From: Protonemura montana
Lineage: Eukaryota; Arthropoda; Insecta; Plecoptera; Nemouridae
DNA: 64,000 nucleotides
Assembly (NCBI GenBank): GCA_947568835.1
Contig: OX387602.1
Coordinates: forward strand, 3,814,570 to 3,878,569
Reading direction: 5' to 3'
Each line of letters opens with the position of its first letter. Position 1 is the stretch's first letter. Shown in pieces: positions 49,501 through 61,133 of this stretch. The position numbers and the translations under genes were made by a program. The notes beneath the pieces are model-generated. The model did no database searches. It worked only from the letters and a program-made list of their open reading frames with translations, and was not told the DNA's origin.

Positions 49501-52500
49501 GGAGCGTTTCCATGTGTTTGTGTGAATCTTTAGGGTCAAGCGAGGCAAAGTCGCTCCTTTGGTCAGGTAGAGTGCTGTTGACGGTGGTGGTGCCGAGCCC
49601 GTGCGCCGTCGTGCGCCCAGCCGACGTCGGCGTCGGGCGTCGGGCGTCGGGTCTAGTCAGTCTCTCGCCGGCGTCGACGCGGACCGGGCGTCGGAAAAGC
49701 GACGTCTGCCGCTCGGTTTTGCGACACGTGCGTCGACTTGCTCAGTTTTTGCGACACACAGCCGCGCGTTCTTTGGAAATATTCCCTGCATTTTCTTTTG
49801 TCTCGCTAGAATGAAAAAGCTGTTTGATCGTAGAGTTTTTTCTGCTCGACGTTATTTGAGTCAAAGGGAAACGCGTCGTGATTAAGATGTCTTAGATATT
49901 TTTAATTAATTAGAGGCTCGGTGCTGAACGCAAACTCAAATAATTATAATTTCCTAAAAGTCTGTCGGCGGCTCTGTTTGCTGCGTGTGGAAGAGCATGG
50001 GGTTCAACGAGAAGAAATTCAAAAGACTCCGCAAGTTTCGCTTCTTCGGCCGTGCGAAAGTGTACCTATTCGTCAGATGGCCGCATCTGGTAATCTCAGC
50101 TTTGTTTACTCTCTGTCTTGCGCCGTAACGGCATTAACAATCACGTCGGAAAACTCGGCGTGTCTTTAAAGAAATTTGAAAAGAGAAAACAGTTATAATC
50201 AGATTATGTTTGCATGTTTCAGCGGAGATCGTTCAAAAGCTTTACGGGCAAAGTTTGCTACCCAAAGAGGCTCATAAGCATGACTGAAATTGTTTGAAGT
50301 TTGATGTTGAATTGTAATATTATCCTTTATTATTAATTCTCTGGATGAAAGAAAATGTTAACTGCAGTTCAAATATGCCCGGATGTAATGGTTCCTAAAC
50401 AGAACTCCTCTATGCACACTAAACCTTAATGTTTAAGTCTACTCGAATATTACAGCAGTTCGAACGACTACAGAGCTATTATCATTTTACACAGCACGAT
50501 ATTAATGCAAGTTATAGTTATACTTGTTTAACGGTGTAATACATATTCTAATTCAAAGCAAGCCCAAGGCAATTTTATCAGGATCAGATCGAGCGGTGGA
50601 AAACAAATCATGGCCAGATTTACTGCCTCACCCATGATGGCTTTATATTTCCTCCATACAACGAGCATAATTTTACTGTCAAGCACATTTTCAAAGGAAA
50701 TTGCCAGTTGATTGGTATAATATTATTATTGATACACATGTTTACCAATAATCTCTGAAATCATTTAACCCGTTACAAATGATAGAAAGTCAGACAACCT
50801 GTACCTACATTTTCGCAGATACCAAAGCGCCATGTCTGCATCTTAGCCGTTCCTGAGAACATTCTTGGAAGCTTGCACCATCGATGTATGTCTATACTGT
50901 TTCTGAATGCGATTTAATTTAAATCGATGACTATCATGGTATTATTGCGGCTTCAGTTCCAACTAATTGAAATCATTGCAGAAGTGCACAGACGTCTACT
51001 TACCTAAGAACTCGTCGTGTACTTGAAGGTTTCGCTGGTGACGCCGAGAGGCCCATGTTACGCGAGATTAAAGTCTGCGCAAACTCTTCAATCATCTGCC
51101 TTTCAACAACTTCCTGATAGGTTTTGAAGTTAGATTGAGTTTCGATAAGTAGTTAAACCTCACAGTTCCAAGCTATCGGCGACTTATCCTCGGTGCATGC
51201 CGAAACCGGAAACACACCCAATTATGTAGTTCCGTTTTTTGTGGCTGCTGTACTCGTGCCTATTAGATTCACACTGGATACATGTAGAGACAGTTATTTC
51301 CACTAATATGCTTTACTCTATTCGAAACTTGATATGAACTTATCGTTATTGGCAGCGTTTTCAAAGAAATAATCTCCTCGTTTGAGAGCGCGGACACGTT
51401 TTTTGGGCAAGATCATTTATTTTCGAATAGCCCTGGAAAAAAACTTTCTCCTCTCGGTCTTAGCTATAATCAGATTTTTTATCGAGTTCACTGGATTCTA
51501 TAAGAATTGAAATGTAACGTTTACGTATTTTATGCGATTTAAAGCAGCGGCAGACGGGTGAGATGAAGCTGTCATGTGACTGACACCATTCTCTGTCTCC
51601 CTCCCTCGCAGCTCGTGGCTCGTTCACTTTGAGGGTGGAACCAGCTTGTGTGACAGAGAAGGATTACCCTCCAGACTCGTCTTATTACAAAATGAAATAG
51701 ATTTCCGAGCGACAAGAAAAACTATAAGTTGTGTAAAAACCGGCGTTGAAGCTTGGTTAATGGAAAAGTCCGATGTGAAGGTGTCGCGGTTGCAGGATTG
51801 GAAGTCTTTTTGGGCGCTTTCCTCGGGATCTATCTATCGTGTTTAGTTGTTGCTAGATTTCCATCAATATTCCCGAAAATCTTTTGGCATTTTGTTTCAC
51901 AATTTTCTTGTAACGAAATCCAAAAATGACATTTAGTTTATTTATCATTACTTATTTTGTCAGTTTTGTTGATCTGAACTCAGAAAATAAGTCCTCTATT
52001 TCTTCCTGTGTGCCTATTCTTGAAGCGTTTCAATTCAAAGATATGTTTGATATCCGCTGGAGTTACCATTGCACGACAAATGCACGTGCACGACAGTGAC
52101 CGACATAGCAAATTACGTTTTATCCATAAAAACACCAGATTTCTTGTCATTTGGAAGGCAATGCGGAGAACTTTTCTGCTGGAAGATTCGCGGTATAAAT
52201 TAGATTTGTTACTCAAGAGAACATGGAAAAAAAAGTTAATGCTTAACCAATCGTATTACACAACTAACCACAATGCCCGTGGTTCTTACGATGTCGAAAC
52301 CCAATGGAACACAATAATATCAATCATTTCCCACCCCGAAGATGCCAGCGGAAAATTTGCAGATTGATATCGATGCGTTTCCAAATGTGATTACCGCCAA
52401 ACAGAGCCGCGAAGAGACAACGCTGGTTCGACGTGTCGAATTTACGCTTGTTTCTTGCTGCGAAGTGATTGGTTAATAAATTGCTTAAATTTATTCATGT

Positions 52501-55500
52501 CTTGCTTTTGGTGTGAGCCAGTGAAAAAACTGCGTCGGAGTGAAATAGTCAGGCGGTGGTGGGCTCCAGCCGCCGCTGCCAGCGCCGCCATGGGCTCGCC
52601 AGCTGCACACAGCGCCTCCGATGTGAATTTACTTGCTCGAAATATGATTTCAGCGTAAATCGCCTTTCGGGAGTGTTCGCTAATTCGTCTAGTTGTTATT
52701 TACTTGTTAAACAGAGCAGTCTCTCGCAACTTAAACTTTGAGTAATTCAAGTCTGTCATGAATCCTACTACTTTTGTAATTGGATTTTTTTCTTTATTTG
52801 AATTGGATTCGTAATTGGCCAATCTCAGTTGAAAATTTTCCTGCTTTTTGTGTATTAATGTGTTTTCGCAATCGTAAAACAATATGCGTTTGAGATGAAA
52901 ATAAGATTTTCTTTTTTGTAATTACTTTTGTGCCAAAACGGGAAGGATTTCGGAAATGAATAGAACCCTTTTTTTCGTGGACGTTCTTTTTACCGCTTAG
53001 CCGTATTAAACATTTTCTTTTTCGTTTTAAGTCAGCATGTACATCGTGTGGGTACTGACTGAGGTAATTCGTATTTCGTATCGCTGGGTGGTCGGAGCAA
53101 ACCGCCTAAGCGAGCCGGGCACGCTTACAAAATTTAGAGTCGGTCACATTTGCCTAAACCCTCTAGCAGTGTAGTGCGAGCGGGATGTGGTTATTTGGTG
53201 GCATTGCGGTTGCACCATTACTGTTTCAGAAGACATGCGTTGTACGCGTGCAGCCGAAACTGCCAGCTGTAAATCTCCTAAGTCGAGTTTAATTAACTTA
53301 TCTGCTCGTGTGAGCCAGAGCATTTTTTTACTTTTGGTTCGTTTTCAGGCAAATTTTATCATGTTTAATTTCCTCTTTTTGGTGAAGAAAAGGTAACATG
53401 AAAGCATGCAGCACAGTGGAGGACATGTCATGTTAGTGTATGAGTAGGATCTGCCCATATCCACGGAGTGACATTCCATTTATATCCATGACAAGTTTCA
53501 GAAATTCCTCGTTTCATTTTCCTTCACTGGAAAGCCGGCGTACAATACCTGGCTCATGTTAATTGATCGACTTGATCAAGGAACATGACCCTTTATTGGT
53601 TTCGGAATCAAGTGCTGAATTGCTCGTCCGTCGACTTGCTTCGGTAATGCAGAGAGCATGCGAGCAGAATCAAACTTCTCCTGGATTAGGATGCCAAGTT
53701 GCACAAGAAAATGCTCCCTACTTTAACAGCTTCGAACCAGAGAGCCATCGATGGGGCTGTAATTAAACTATGTAAATTCTGAAGAAATGTGCTCCATTCA
53801 CATTTCGCATGTACTCTTTTATTAAGTAGTTTCTACGCTCTTCCATCAAACACCCGCTAAAAATGTAAGTATAAAATGTTAAGTTTTCCTGCAGGAGCGA
53901 AACGAATGGCTTCCTCAAACAACACTACTGGCTTGGTGCAAATTCTGTGTGCTCTTGAATAATCAACCGAATAAATGGACGAGAATTCGCCCCCCGTATT
54001 TGTATTCTTCTTTGTGAGATTCTTTTCTTATACCTTTTTTTACAACTTTCAGAGCTTTAAAAAAAATCCAGCTAAAGAAATTTAAATTTCAAATGAATAA
54101 TTCTCAGGACTGTCTTCTCTATTGAAGCATGCTCTCGAATTTGATTAGTGAAAAATCTAATCATTGGAAATCGCTTTCCATGTTGGTCAGATAACAGATT
54201 CAGCAGCCAGTGTACTCAATTGCCATTGGCTCATTGCATATCTACATAGATATCAAGTGGAGTTGTTCTACTGTCCAAACGCAACGCAATAAATTATGCA
54301 GTTCACACCCTAGAGCGCAGGGCAATGCATTACCGAGTGGTCTCGGCTTACAGCCACTTCAGCTCGCCCTACCGTTGACCGAGCATGGACTACGCCGCGA
54401 TGATCTTCACCGGGCCTGGACTAACCCCTCGGATGAAATAAGTGGTCGAGTGTTAATGGTTGCTCGTAAGAGATGTTGCTGTGGTCAGCCACTGACGCCC
54501 CGACGCTCGATCTAGGCAATCAATTCATCGCAGTGTAGCGCGGCCTCGACGTGCCTTGGTCCGCGATGCGATACGTTTCCCCCGGTTTTACGACCCGTCT
54601 CCAGGTACCTACGAGTACGGCGCATGTTGGGGCTAGGTCGTAACGTCGCTCATTGGGTCCACTCGCAGGTCAAGTTTCACGAAGCTGCTCGACTTTCATG
54701 ACCTGCTCGTCGCCCTCTGTCGACGGCGCGGAAAACTATTTTTTACGACGTTCACTGGGATTAATTACACAGAGGCGCACAATGGCAGTTACTTTTGAAT
54801 GCAAATGTTTTGTCGCGTCTTCGCTTGCTATTTCACCCGGGTGAAAAATGAACAAACTTGCTGAAAATTTTACAGCATCCTCGTTTCTTCGCATGTTTCC
54901 TTAAAATCTTCGTGAATTTGTAATTTTGTCCGTCTACCTATCTATTTTCTAGTCCGAAAGATTTTGTTCTGCTAGCTCTGGTTGTTCTGGAAGTATAAAA
55001 AGAAAAACATTTTCTGCACTAGGAGGAAAATTAGCTCGCATATTTTTCACCAGCGTACGGCCAGTGCTGTGCGCATGGCCCGGAAAGTTCGCTCGAGATT
55101 TAATTAGTTTTTTTCAGTACATGCGACACAGAGTAAAAAAAGTGCATTATTCTCGGCTAAGCAGAAAAAAGCTGGCGCGACGGGAAATTAAACTCGGTGC
55201 TCGCGTGTGATTATACTCGAGTCTATTCTCCGAAGAAATTAAACCACGCTTTCCACTTTTAGCAAATTCCCCTTCGTGTAACCCACGCTTACCTGCACCA
55301 TGGGCATAAACATATAAGTACAGCCCGTTAACGTTAACATCTCTAAGTGATGAGAAAGAATTCAATTTGCCACTTTGTCGGCCTGCACTGTAGACTCTGC
55401 GTTACCGTACACCTCTAGTCGTCTCTCCTATGATGCACCCGCGGCCAATTTTTGAGGGAAAACAAATTTCAAGCGGCTGTGGAACGTTGGTAATCAGTAC

Positions 55501-56347
55501 AAGCTTAAGGATAAGCCTACTGCTTATGGTTTGCTAAGATTGCCTCGCTAGCAATCGTGAGCAGCCTGCGTGTGGGGCCGCGCAAGCGTTTGTGTCCAAC
55601 CTGCGCGCCCGTGCAATCAGGACGAGCAGCAGGGCGATAAAGGATCCTGGACTCTCGACGTCCTGACAATCAGGACACTTTGTTGAGTGCAAACAATCAC
55701 AAAAAGACTCGATTCAATTACAGCTAGGAAATGAGACTTCACTGTTGGCTATAGGTCTGCGGAAGCTAGCGAAGATGGCCAAAACACCGCGCTCTCCGAC
55801 CAGGCGATACCATCGACATGTTACTGAAAAACGCGTCCCTGGCGATATTTATCATGTGATCATTTCGTACTCAATTTCCAGCATCTCCTGCTTCAAAACT
55901 CGCACTTCGAATCTCTCCATCTTTAGCGCCATTTGTGTCGCTTCACATAAATTGTCACGTCTCGAGCCTTACTTTGTATTTTAATTTTGATATCGCTGTA
56001 ATGAGTTGTTTCGTTAACTTTCCTGCCTTGCAAATTGATTTAACTTAAACTCGCAGCGCGTTACCGTGCACGAGCGAGCAAGGGTCTCACTTGCCCCAAC
56101 ACTTGATATTCTTAGGTGCACGAATCAAATTATCATGCTAGAACTCACACTCATTGGATCTAATCCGCGCTTCTTACAGAATATCCTCGGGAAATCACCT
56201 TGTCGCTGCTTTCCTTGTGATCATATACCTCACTGCTTCCTTATCGGGGCAGTAGCTATATTTTCCTTGAGATCCGCTATCTTATCGTAACTTAGTTCCA
56301 CCCCGTAAACTTATGTCTTGGGTTGTCTTATATCTTGTCATACATAA

Positions 56348-56390
56348 CCGGTCTCGAGCGCTAGGACGCGGACGTCGCGCTCGAGACCGG
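56348..56390. repeat. Perfect 14-base inverted repeat (hairpin)
   Basis: CCGGTCTCGAGCGC (56348-56361) and its exact reverse complement GCGCTCGAGACCGG (56377-56390) flank a 15-base loop. The stem is GC-rich and uninterrupted, and lies at the edge of a GACGC-rich patch (to about 56465). Confidence 0.9.
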
Positions 56391-57299
56391 CGTCTAACGA
56401 GCGACGCCCAGCGTCGGCGTCGCGTCCTTATATAAATAACGTTAATGCGACGCCGTGACGCGTCGTCCTCTCCGCCTGTTTGACACCCAACTAAATTAAC
56501 CCTTAAACTCTCTCGTCCGTCCGCTAGCCGGAGATGCTTCCCTAGCACACTTGTTTACGGTAATGCGCGCAGTGTTTATTACGTTTTACTTCATCTTTTT
56601 TGGTACAGACTCTGCGATAAATTGTCACGCTACGTTCGCTGGGATCAGGCGCGGTATTACGACCAGACTTGTCCCGGGCTTGCCACAGCCGAGAGAATCT
56701 AAAGCAGGTCTTCACCCCATGGCCCGAGAATCTGAAGCAGCTCGCCAAAGATCGGTCGAAGCTTACCCGGCTCTACGTGCCTGTCTGCCAGCTTACAATG
56801 GTCTCTGTGTTTTGCAAGTACTATAAGGGAATTACAGAAAATATGCCAACAAAGATTTGGGATCCAAAGCAAACGACAAAATAATTATATCTCCCTAAAA
56901 CGTCGAAAAGGAGCCAACAACAGTGAGATGTGACAACAGTCGGCCATTTCTCTCTGAATTTCCCGGAAAAACGTCGAGCAACAAAGTGTGAATTGTAAAC
57001 CCAGAAAATAGCGCAATGATGATTTGCGGGAAAATGCCAGCGAGCTGGTTTTCCGGTATACGGGGGACGTGTGGCACATACTCTCATAGTGGAGTGTATG
57101 TAATAGCGGGCCACACTTAATTATCTGTCCCCGTGCTCTGTCTTGAGTGCAATTAATGGCGTGAGAAAGGAATGTGAACGTGAGCCACGGTGGAGGGATG
57201 GGGTCGGGGAGGTGGGATATAGGCCGAGCGAATGTTTGATGTCGACTTTCCACATGGGGGCTGCATAACCTTCGGCATGCACCCCGCTGGAAACGTTTA

Positions 57300-57900
57300 A
57301 TTAAGTTCCGTGATGGAGGTGCCAAGTTTACAGCCGTTCGTTACGAAGAAAAGCGCCCTCTTCGTTAGCGGGATGACCGTCAGTAGAATGATGTTGCCTT
57401 ATGATTGGAGCAAGTTTATTGGACGGGTTTATTCCGTAGGATACTCGTTCTGTGGTGCATGAGCTGTGTTTAAAGCTTGCTAAGGTCGCCGGACGGTTCG
57501 TTGATGTGATGACCTGCCGTAGATGGTTGCTGTTTTGTTATTGGCTTACACTCTAGTTGAGTTCTATTGTGCTAGAAACAAGTGTCATGGTGGAAGAGCC
57601 ATACTTAAAGCTTCTTTCGCACTTTTTCTCTGTCGAGCATTCCAAAGAAAAAAGAGCATCTTTTGTTTGTCGCCGTTGAATGTTACTGCTTTATGGGTGG
57701 TATACTCCTACTTGTGACATGCTGGCAGAAAACAGGTCCTCTGGTGGAGGAGCCAGGTTTGCAGCTTCAGTTTAAAGCTTGTTCTCAACTGAGTAATCAA
57801 AAAGAAGTGGATTCTGCTTTTTTGTACCATCCTGTCTGCATATCAGCCTGCTTTATGATTGGTATTCTTTTATCGGGTACTGTTTTGTGGAAAACTAATT
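57300..57900. repeat. Degenerate tandem repeat, period about 135-165 bases
   Basis: Four diverged units. The anchor TTATGATTGG-type word occurs at 57399, 57536 (TGTTATTGG), 57691 and 57853. A second anchor, GGTG..GAGC..TTTAAAGCTT, occurs at about 57453, 57588 and 57743 (AAAGCTT at 57472, 57607 and 57774). A related TGGAGGTGCCAAG lies at 57314. Order and spacing are kept while most other bases have diverged, so this is an old local amplification. Confidence 0.6.
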
Positions 57901-58539
57901 AGGCCGGCTCTTGTCCGCGCCTGGGTTGAACGTGATTATTAATTTAATGCAACAGTGGCCAACATTCGCGCGTCCATCGCACGTAATTTTGACGCCGTGT
58001 GTTGGCTGCACTGATGAAATTCCGGCCACGTGCCCGCATAAAATACGTTCTGTCACCAATGCAGGGACAAAGGCCTCGTGAAAGTGCGACAAAAGCGGTG
58101 AAATTAACGTATCACCGGGCGCAACGCATTAAAGCATTCCTCATGCCTTTTTGTCAAGAGAATTTTCCTAACGTTTCCATCGGCCTTGTGATCACGTTCG
58201 GAAATAAAGTCTCGTTTTTTGACGCTTTTCCGAAAGTTATTTTTACAGAATGTCATGCGGAATAATGTTGGTCTAAAAGAAACTACCATTACCTCTTCTC
58301 AATTGACATTTCATTTATTGTTGGAGCTGGTCATAGCAGAGCGATGTATATTCAATGAAATTGAGGTCGTACCTACTCATACTTATTGTTGTTTCTGGTC
58401 TATCGGCAAAGAATTCAGCTCGGCGGTATTTTTATACAATTTAACCTATAATTGCTTTCCGGTGCAGCCGCCTTCCAACGCCGCAATGCTGCAGTTTTCA
58501 CGCGGTACCTTGCGGTACTAGCCAGCCCCGTACCGCCAA

Positions 58540-59080
58540 ATCGCAAGCAATTAGCAAACAATTATTAATTTCTCATAAAACTTCACCGTCCGCATTTGCG
58601 TGTGGGAAAGACGCTCGGTTCATTCTTGTACGCTAATAACAACAGCCGGAAACCGGGATAAGCCGGTGAATAAATAGGATGGGAAAATCATTTGCAAATT
58701 CAATATTTATGCATTGCAAGCGGCACGGCATGGCGTTATGGTTTGATACTTTTAGTCAAAGCAACATAAATTGCAGATAATTTCCATTGAAACATTTTTA
58801 ATTTTCACTACAGTCATTAATTGAAACGAATTGATTTTAAATGAACCATCTGGATGCGGTTCTAATTCGCTCTGAACAAAACATTTCAGTCGCACCGCTT
58901 TTTATTAATAATATAACAACGCCGCTGCAACGAGCGGCAAGCCGATAATATCTGCAGTCGCATCATTGCCCATTTAATCATGTGGCATTTTGAACGCCAC
59001 AACAGCACATGTGCTCGATATTTATGGGCGGCAATAATTCACCCATTTTGTAAGCCAGGTGCTTAGTGATAAGCTTTCAC
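58540..59080. promoter_or_regulatory. Candidate enhancer-like conserved-looking block
   Basis: About 540 bases free of long open frames. They are dense in homeodomain-type cores (AATTATTAATTTCTC, CAGTCATTAATTGAAACG, TTTTTATTAATAATA, CCCATTTAATCATG), with a caudal/Abd-B-like TTTATGGGC (59022-59030) and a 12-base palindromic E-box AGCACATGTGCT (59004-59015). It lies 1 kb before the microexon. Regulatory function is inferred from motif content. Confidence 0.35.
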
Positions 59081-60070
59081 CGCGCAATCGTCGGTTTTTA
59101 TCGAAACTGCATGCCATTGTGCTAAAAAAAATTAATCATTTTCGCTGTCCCCTTTTGTGAAATATATAGGTTAATTACGAATAACCACTAGAGATAGTTT
59201 GTGTTATGATAACATTTTTTACCACATTTTGATTGGCCGTGTGTAGTGAGAATTATAAATGCATTCCTGATAGCGTATCTATGTAGGTAGGAGTGGAGAT
59301 AATGTTACCTACGGTATAGTGTTTCCGTGATATTCATTTCAGACGGAAGTGGTGCACTTCCTCAGATTCTTGTCTGCACAACCGAGGCAGCTTATAATTC
59401 AGATACCCTGCCCTGCATCCTTCCTGGAGTTATGTAACAAGCTCCCCATCCCTTAAGCGCGCGTGTGCACGCTTGGTGCACATCACATGTCATGGTGGAA
59501 TGATACAATTATGTCTTCGTCGTCGTTGTCGTTTCGGGCAGAGGAAGACGACATAGCGCCGTTCCCATGGTGTGTCCCCAGCTGCTGAGAGCTTGCCATG
59601 GAATTCTCAATGACGTGTCACGCTCATTCAGTGCTGGATATGAGAAAGCAATAAGCTTGCTGCCGTCTGTTAAATTGCCTTGGTTGTCGCCCGATATTAA
59701 TTAATTGATGATTTGCCAGCGCGCTTGGCGGCTTGACATATGATAGTTGCGTGGACTAAGTATCGTGTTGCGTATGCTCGCGAGCTCGGCGTCCCTTTGT
59801 TTGGTATTATCTCTTTGCGACTGATGAAACTCGTTCCAGGGTGAAAACTCCTGGAATGGATTTACTTAGCATAAAAATGCAGACATTATAGATGCGCGTG
59901 GGGAAATCCATTGCACCGCGTTCGACACTGAATTGGACTACATTTTAAAAATCTCAAGTGAAATCGTTCGAGCATAAAAATGATAAAACTGTGAAATGCA
60001 GTGCGTCACTATTCGCTTGGTTCTGTAAAAATTGTTCCACGTCTAATAACTTATTCTCTTCTTGTTCCAG

Positions 60071-60106
60071 AGTAACGACAGTTGGCAAGGGCACGACAGT
60101 GATCAG
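60071..60106 (+). CDS. dlg1: 36-base dlg1 microexon (12 aa)
   Basis: Acceptor CTTCTTGTTCCAG ends at 60070 and donor CAG|GTGAGT begins at 60107. Between them lie exactly twelve codons, SNDSWQGHDSDQ, in phase 0. This phase accepts both the L27-linker path (28470) and the alternative first exon (40536). The peptide is acidic and serine-rich and would sit in the linker before PDZ1. Splice signals on both sides are close to consensus, and the exon has no stop in frame. It is too short to carry a recognisable domain, so membership of dlg1 rests on phase, strand and position. Confidence 0.7.
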
Positions 60107-60564
60107 GTGAGTCGACTTTTCCGCGTCTGTAATTACTTTTATCAGTGCTCATAACTCACTTCCCCTCCCTCCCTCGCCCTTCCTTACCGCCACGCGGCGC
60201 CGGAAGAGAGCATTCCCTTAATTTTGCACGAATTATATTTTCGATTGCGCAAGACGGACCGCTAGGGAAATAAACCTTCAGTTTTTTCAGCCTTCGGATC
60301 TCATTATCAAAAGCCACGTCGCTGAGAGGCAACCACTGTATTGGCTAAAGTGACCCATCGCTCCCACTGCCCAGCTGTCCCACAGGCACCGATTGGGTAT
60401 TCGCCCCTGAATCTGCGCGTGCAAGCAAAGTTGGGTGTGCGACAGGCACGCGTGCTTGCCGGTTACCGGCCCGGTTCTGGCCGGTTCCGCGGCGATGACG
60501 CGACTAGCGGTGATGCGGATAATCCCACGTGTCAAACACGACGTGACGTCGACACGCGGCACGG

Positions 60565-60574
60565 CGTCGCGACG
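60565..60574. repeat. Palindrome CGTCGCGACG, site 4
   Basis: Perfect palindrome (ACGGCGTCGCGACGCTCATG). Confidence 0.8.
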
Positions 60575-61119
60575 CTCATGAGCCCGGCCTAATCCCCCGA
60601 AACCGACGCCCGACGCCTGCAGTCTGATTGGATGATCGACTGTGGCACGCCAAATTGTTTTCACGCAATTCACCTCGTCAAAAACTAAACGATTTCGAAA
60701 TCGGTTCAATTTCATACCCCGAGTTTTTCTTTCCCCGGTCATATCGGATAGCCATATGATATATTGGACATGATTGATGATATAAGAATTGCCCTTGTTC
60801 AGTTCACGGGGTAATCTTGCTTCCGTAGAAGCCATCAAATTATCTCTGTCATTTTAATTCATGCCCTTCCGATATTTTCTCAAGTCGTTGTTGGAATGAA
60901 ATTCAGTCATCAGTCATATGTTTCAGCCGAAAGCGAAGCATGCACGAGTCGCATAATCTCGCCGCACCACCGAAGACGTATCTTCAAATTGACAGCGACG
61001 CTCGCAAAGTGCCATAAAACTTGAGACGTTCACCCTGAGTTATGGATTCGATCACTTACTGAAAATCACTCGCGTCATTTGCATACACAAAATAGAGTAC
61101 ATACGTCATCTTTCCGCGA

Positions 61120-61133
61120 CGCGCGCGCGCGCC
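61120..61133. repeat. Alternating GC run
   Basis: CGCGCGCGCGCGC-type run with potential for left-handed helix. Confidence 0.8.

Larger units (their letters stand above)
40537..60070 (+). other. Second part of the large dlg1 intron
   Basis: Nearly 20 kb without a confident exon. Noted items are a C17 tract with an AC microsatellite (41449-41480), an AT microsatellite (42431-42450) and a tRNA-like short-element fragment (43185-43490). Palindrome CGTCGCGACG occurs at 42265, and a perfect 14-base inverted repeat at 56348-56390. A degenerate ~150-base tandem repeat lies at 57300-57900. AT-rich motif clusters lie at 46360-47100 and 58540-59080. Two weak first-exon candidates lie at 45353 and 52590. 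The intron ends TTCTTGTTCCAG at 60070. Confidence 0.5.

Noticed and set aside
60287-60838. Longest ORF of the window (183 aa, minus strand)
   Set aside because: No recognisable domain. It overlaps an open + strand frame and a GC-rich patch, lies inside an intron, and shows no promoter or splice support. Length alone is not convincing here.
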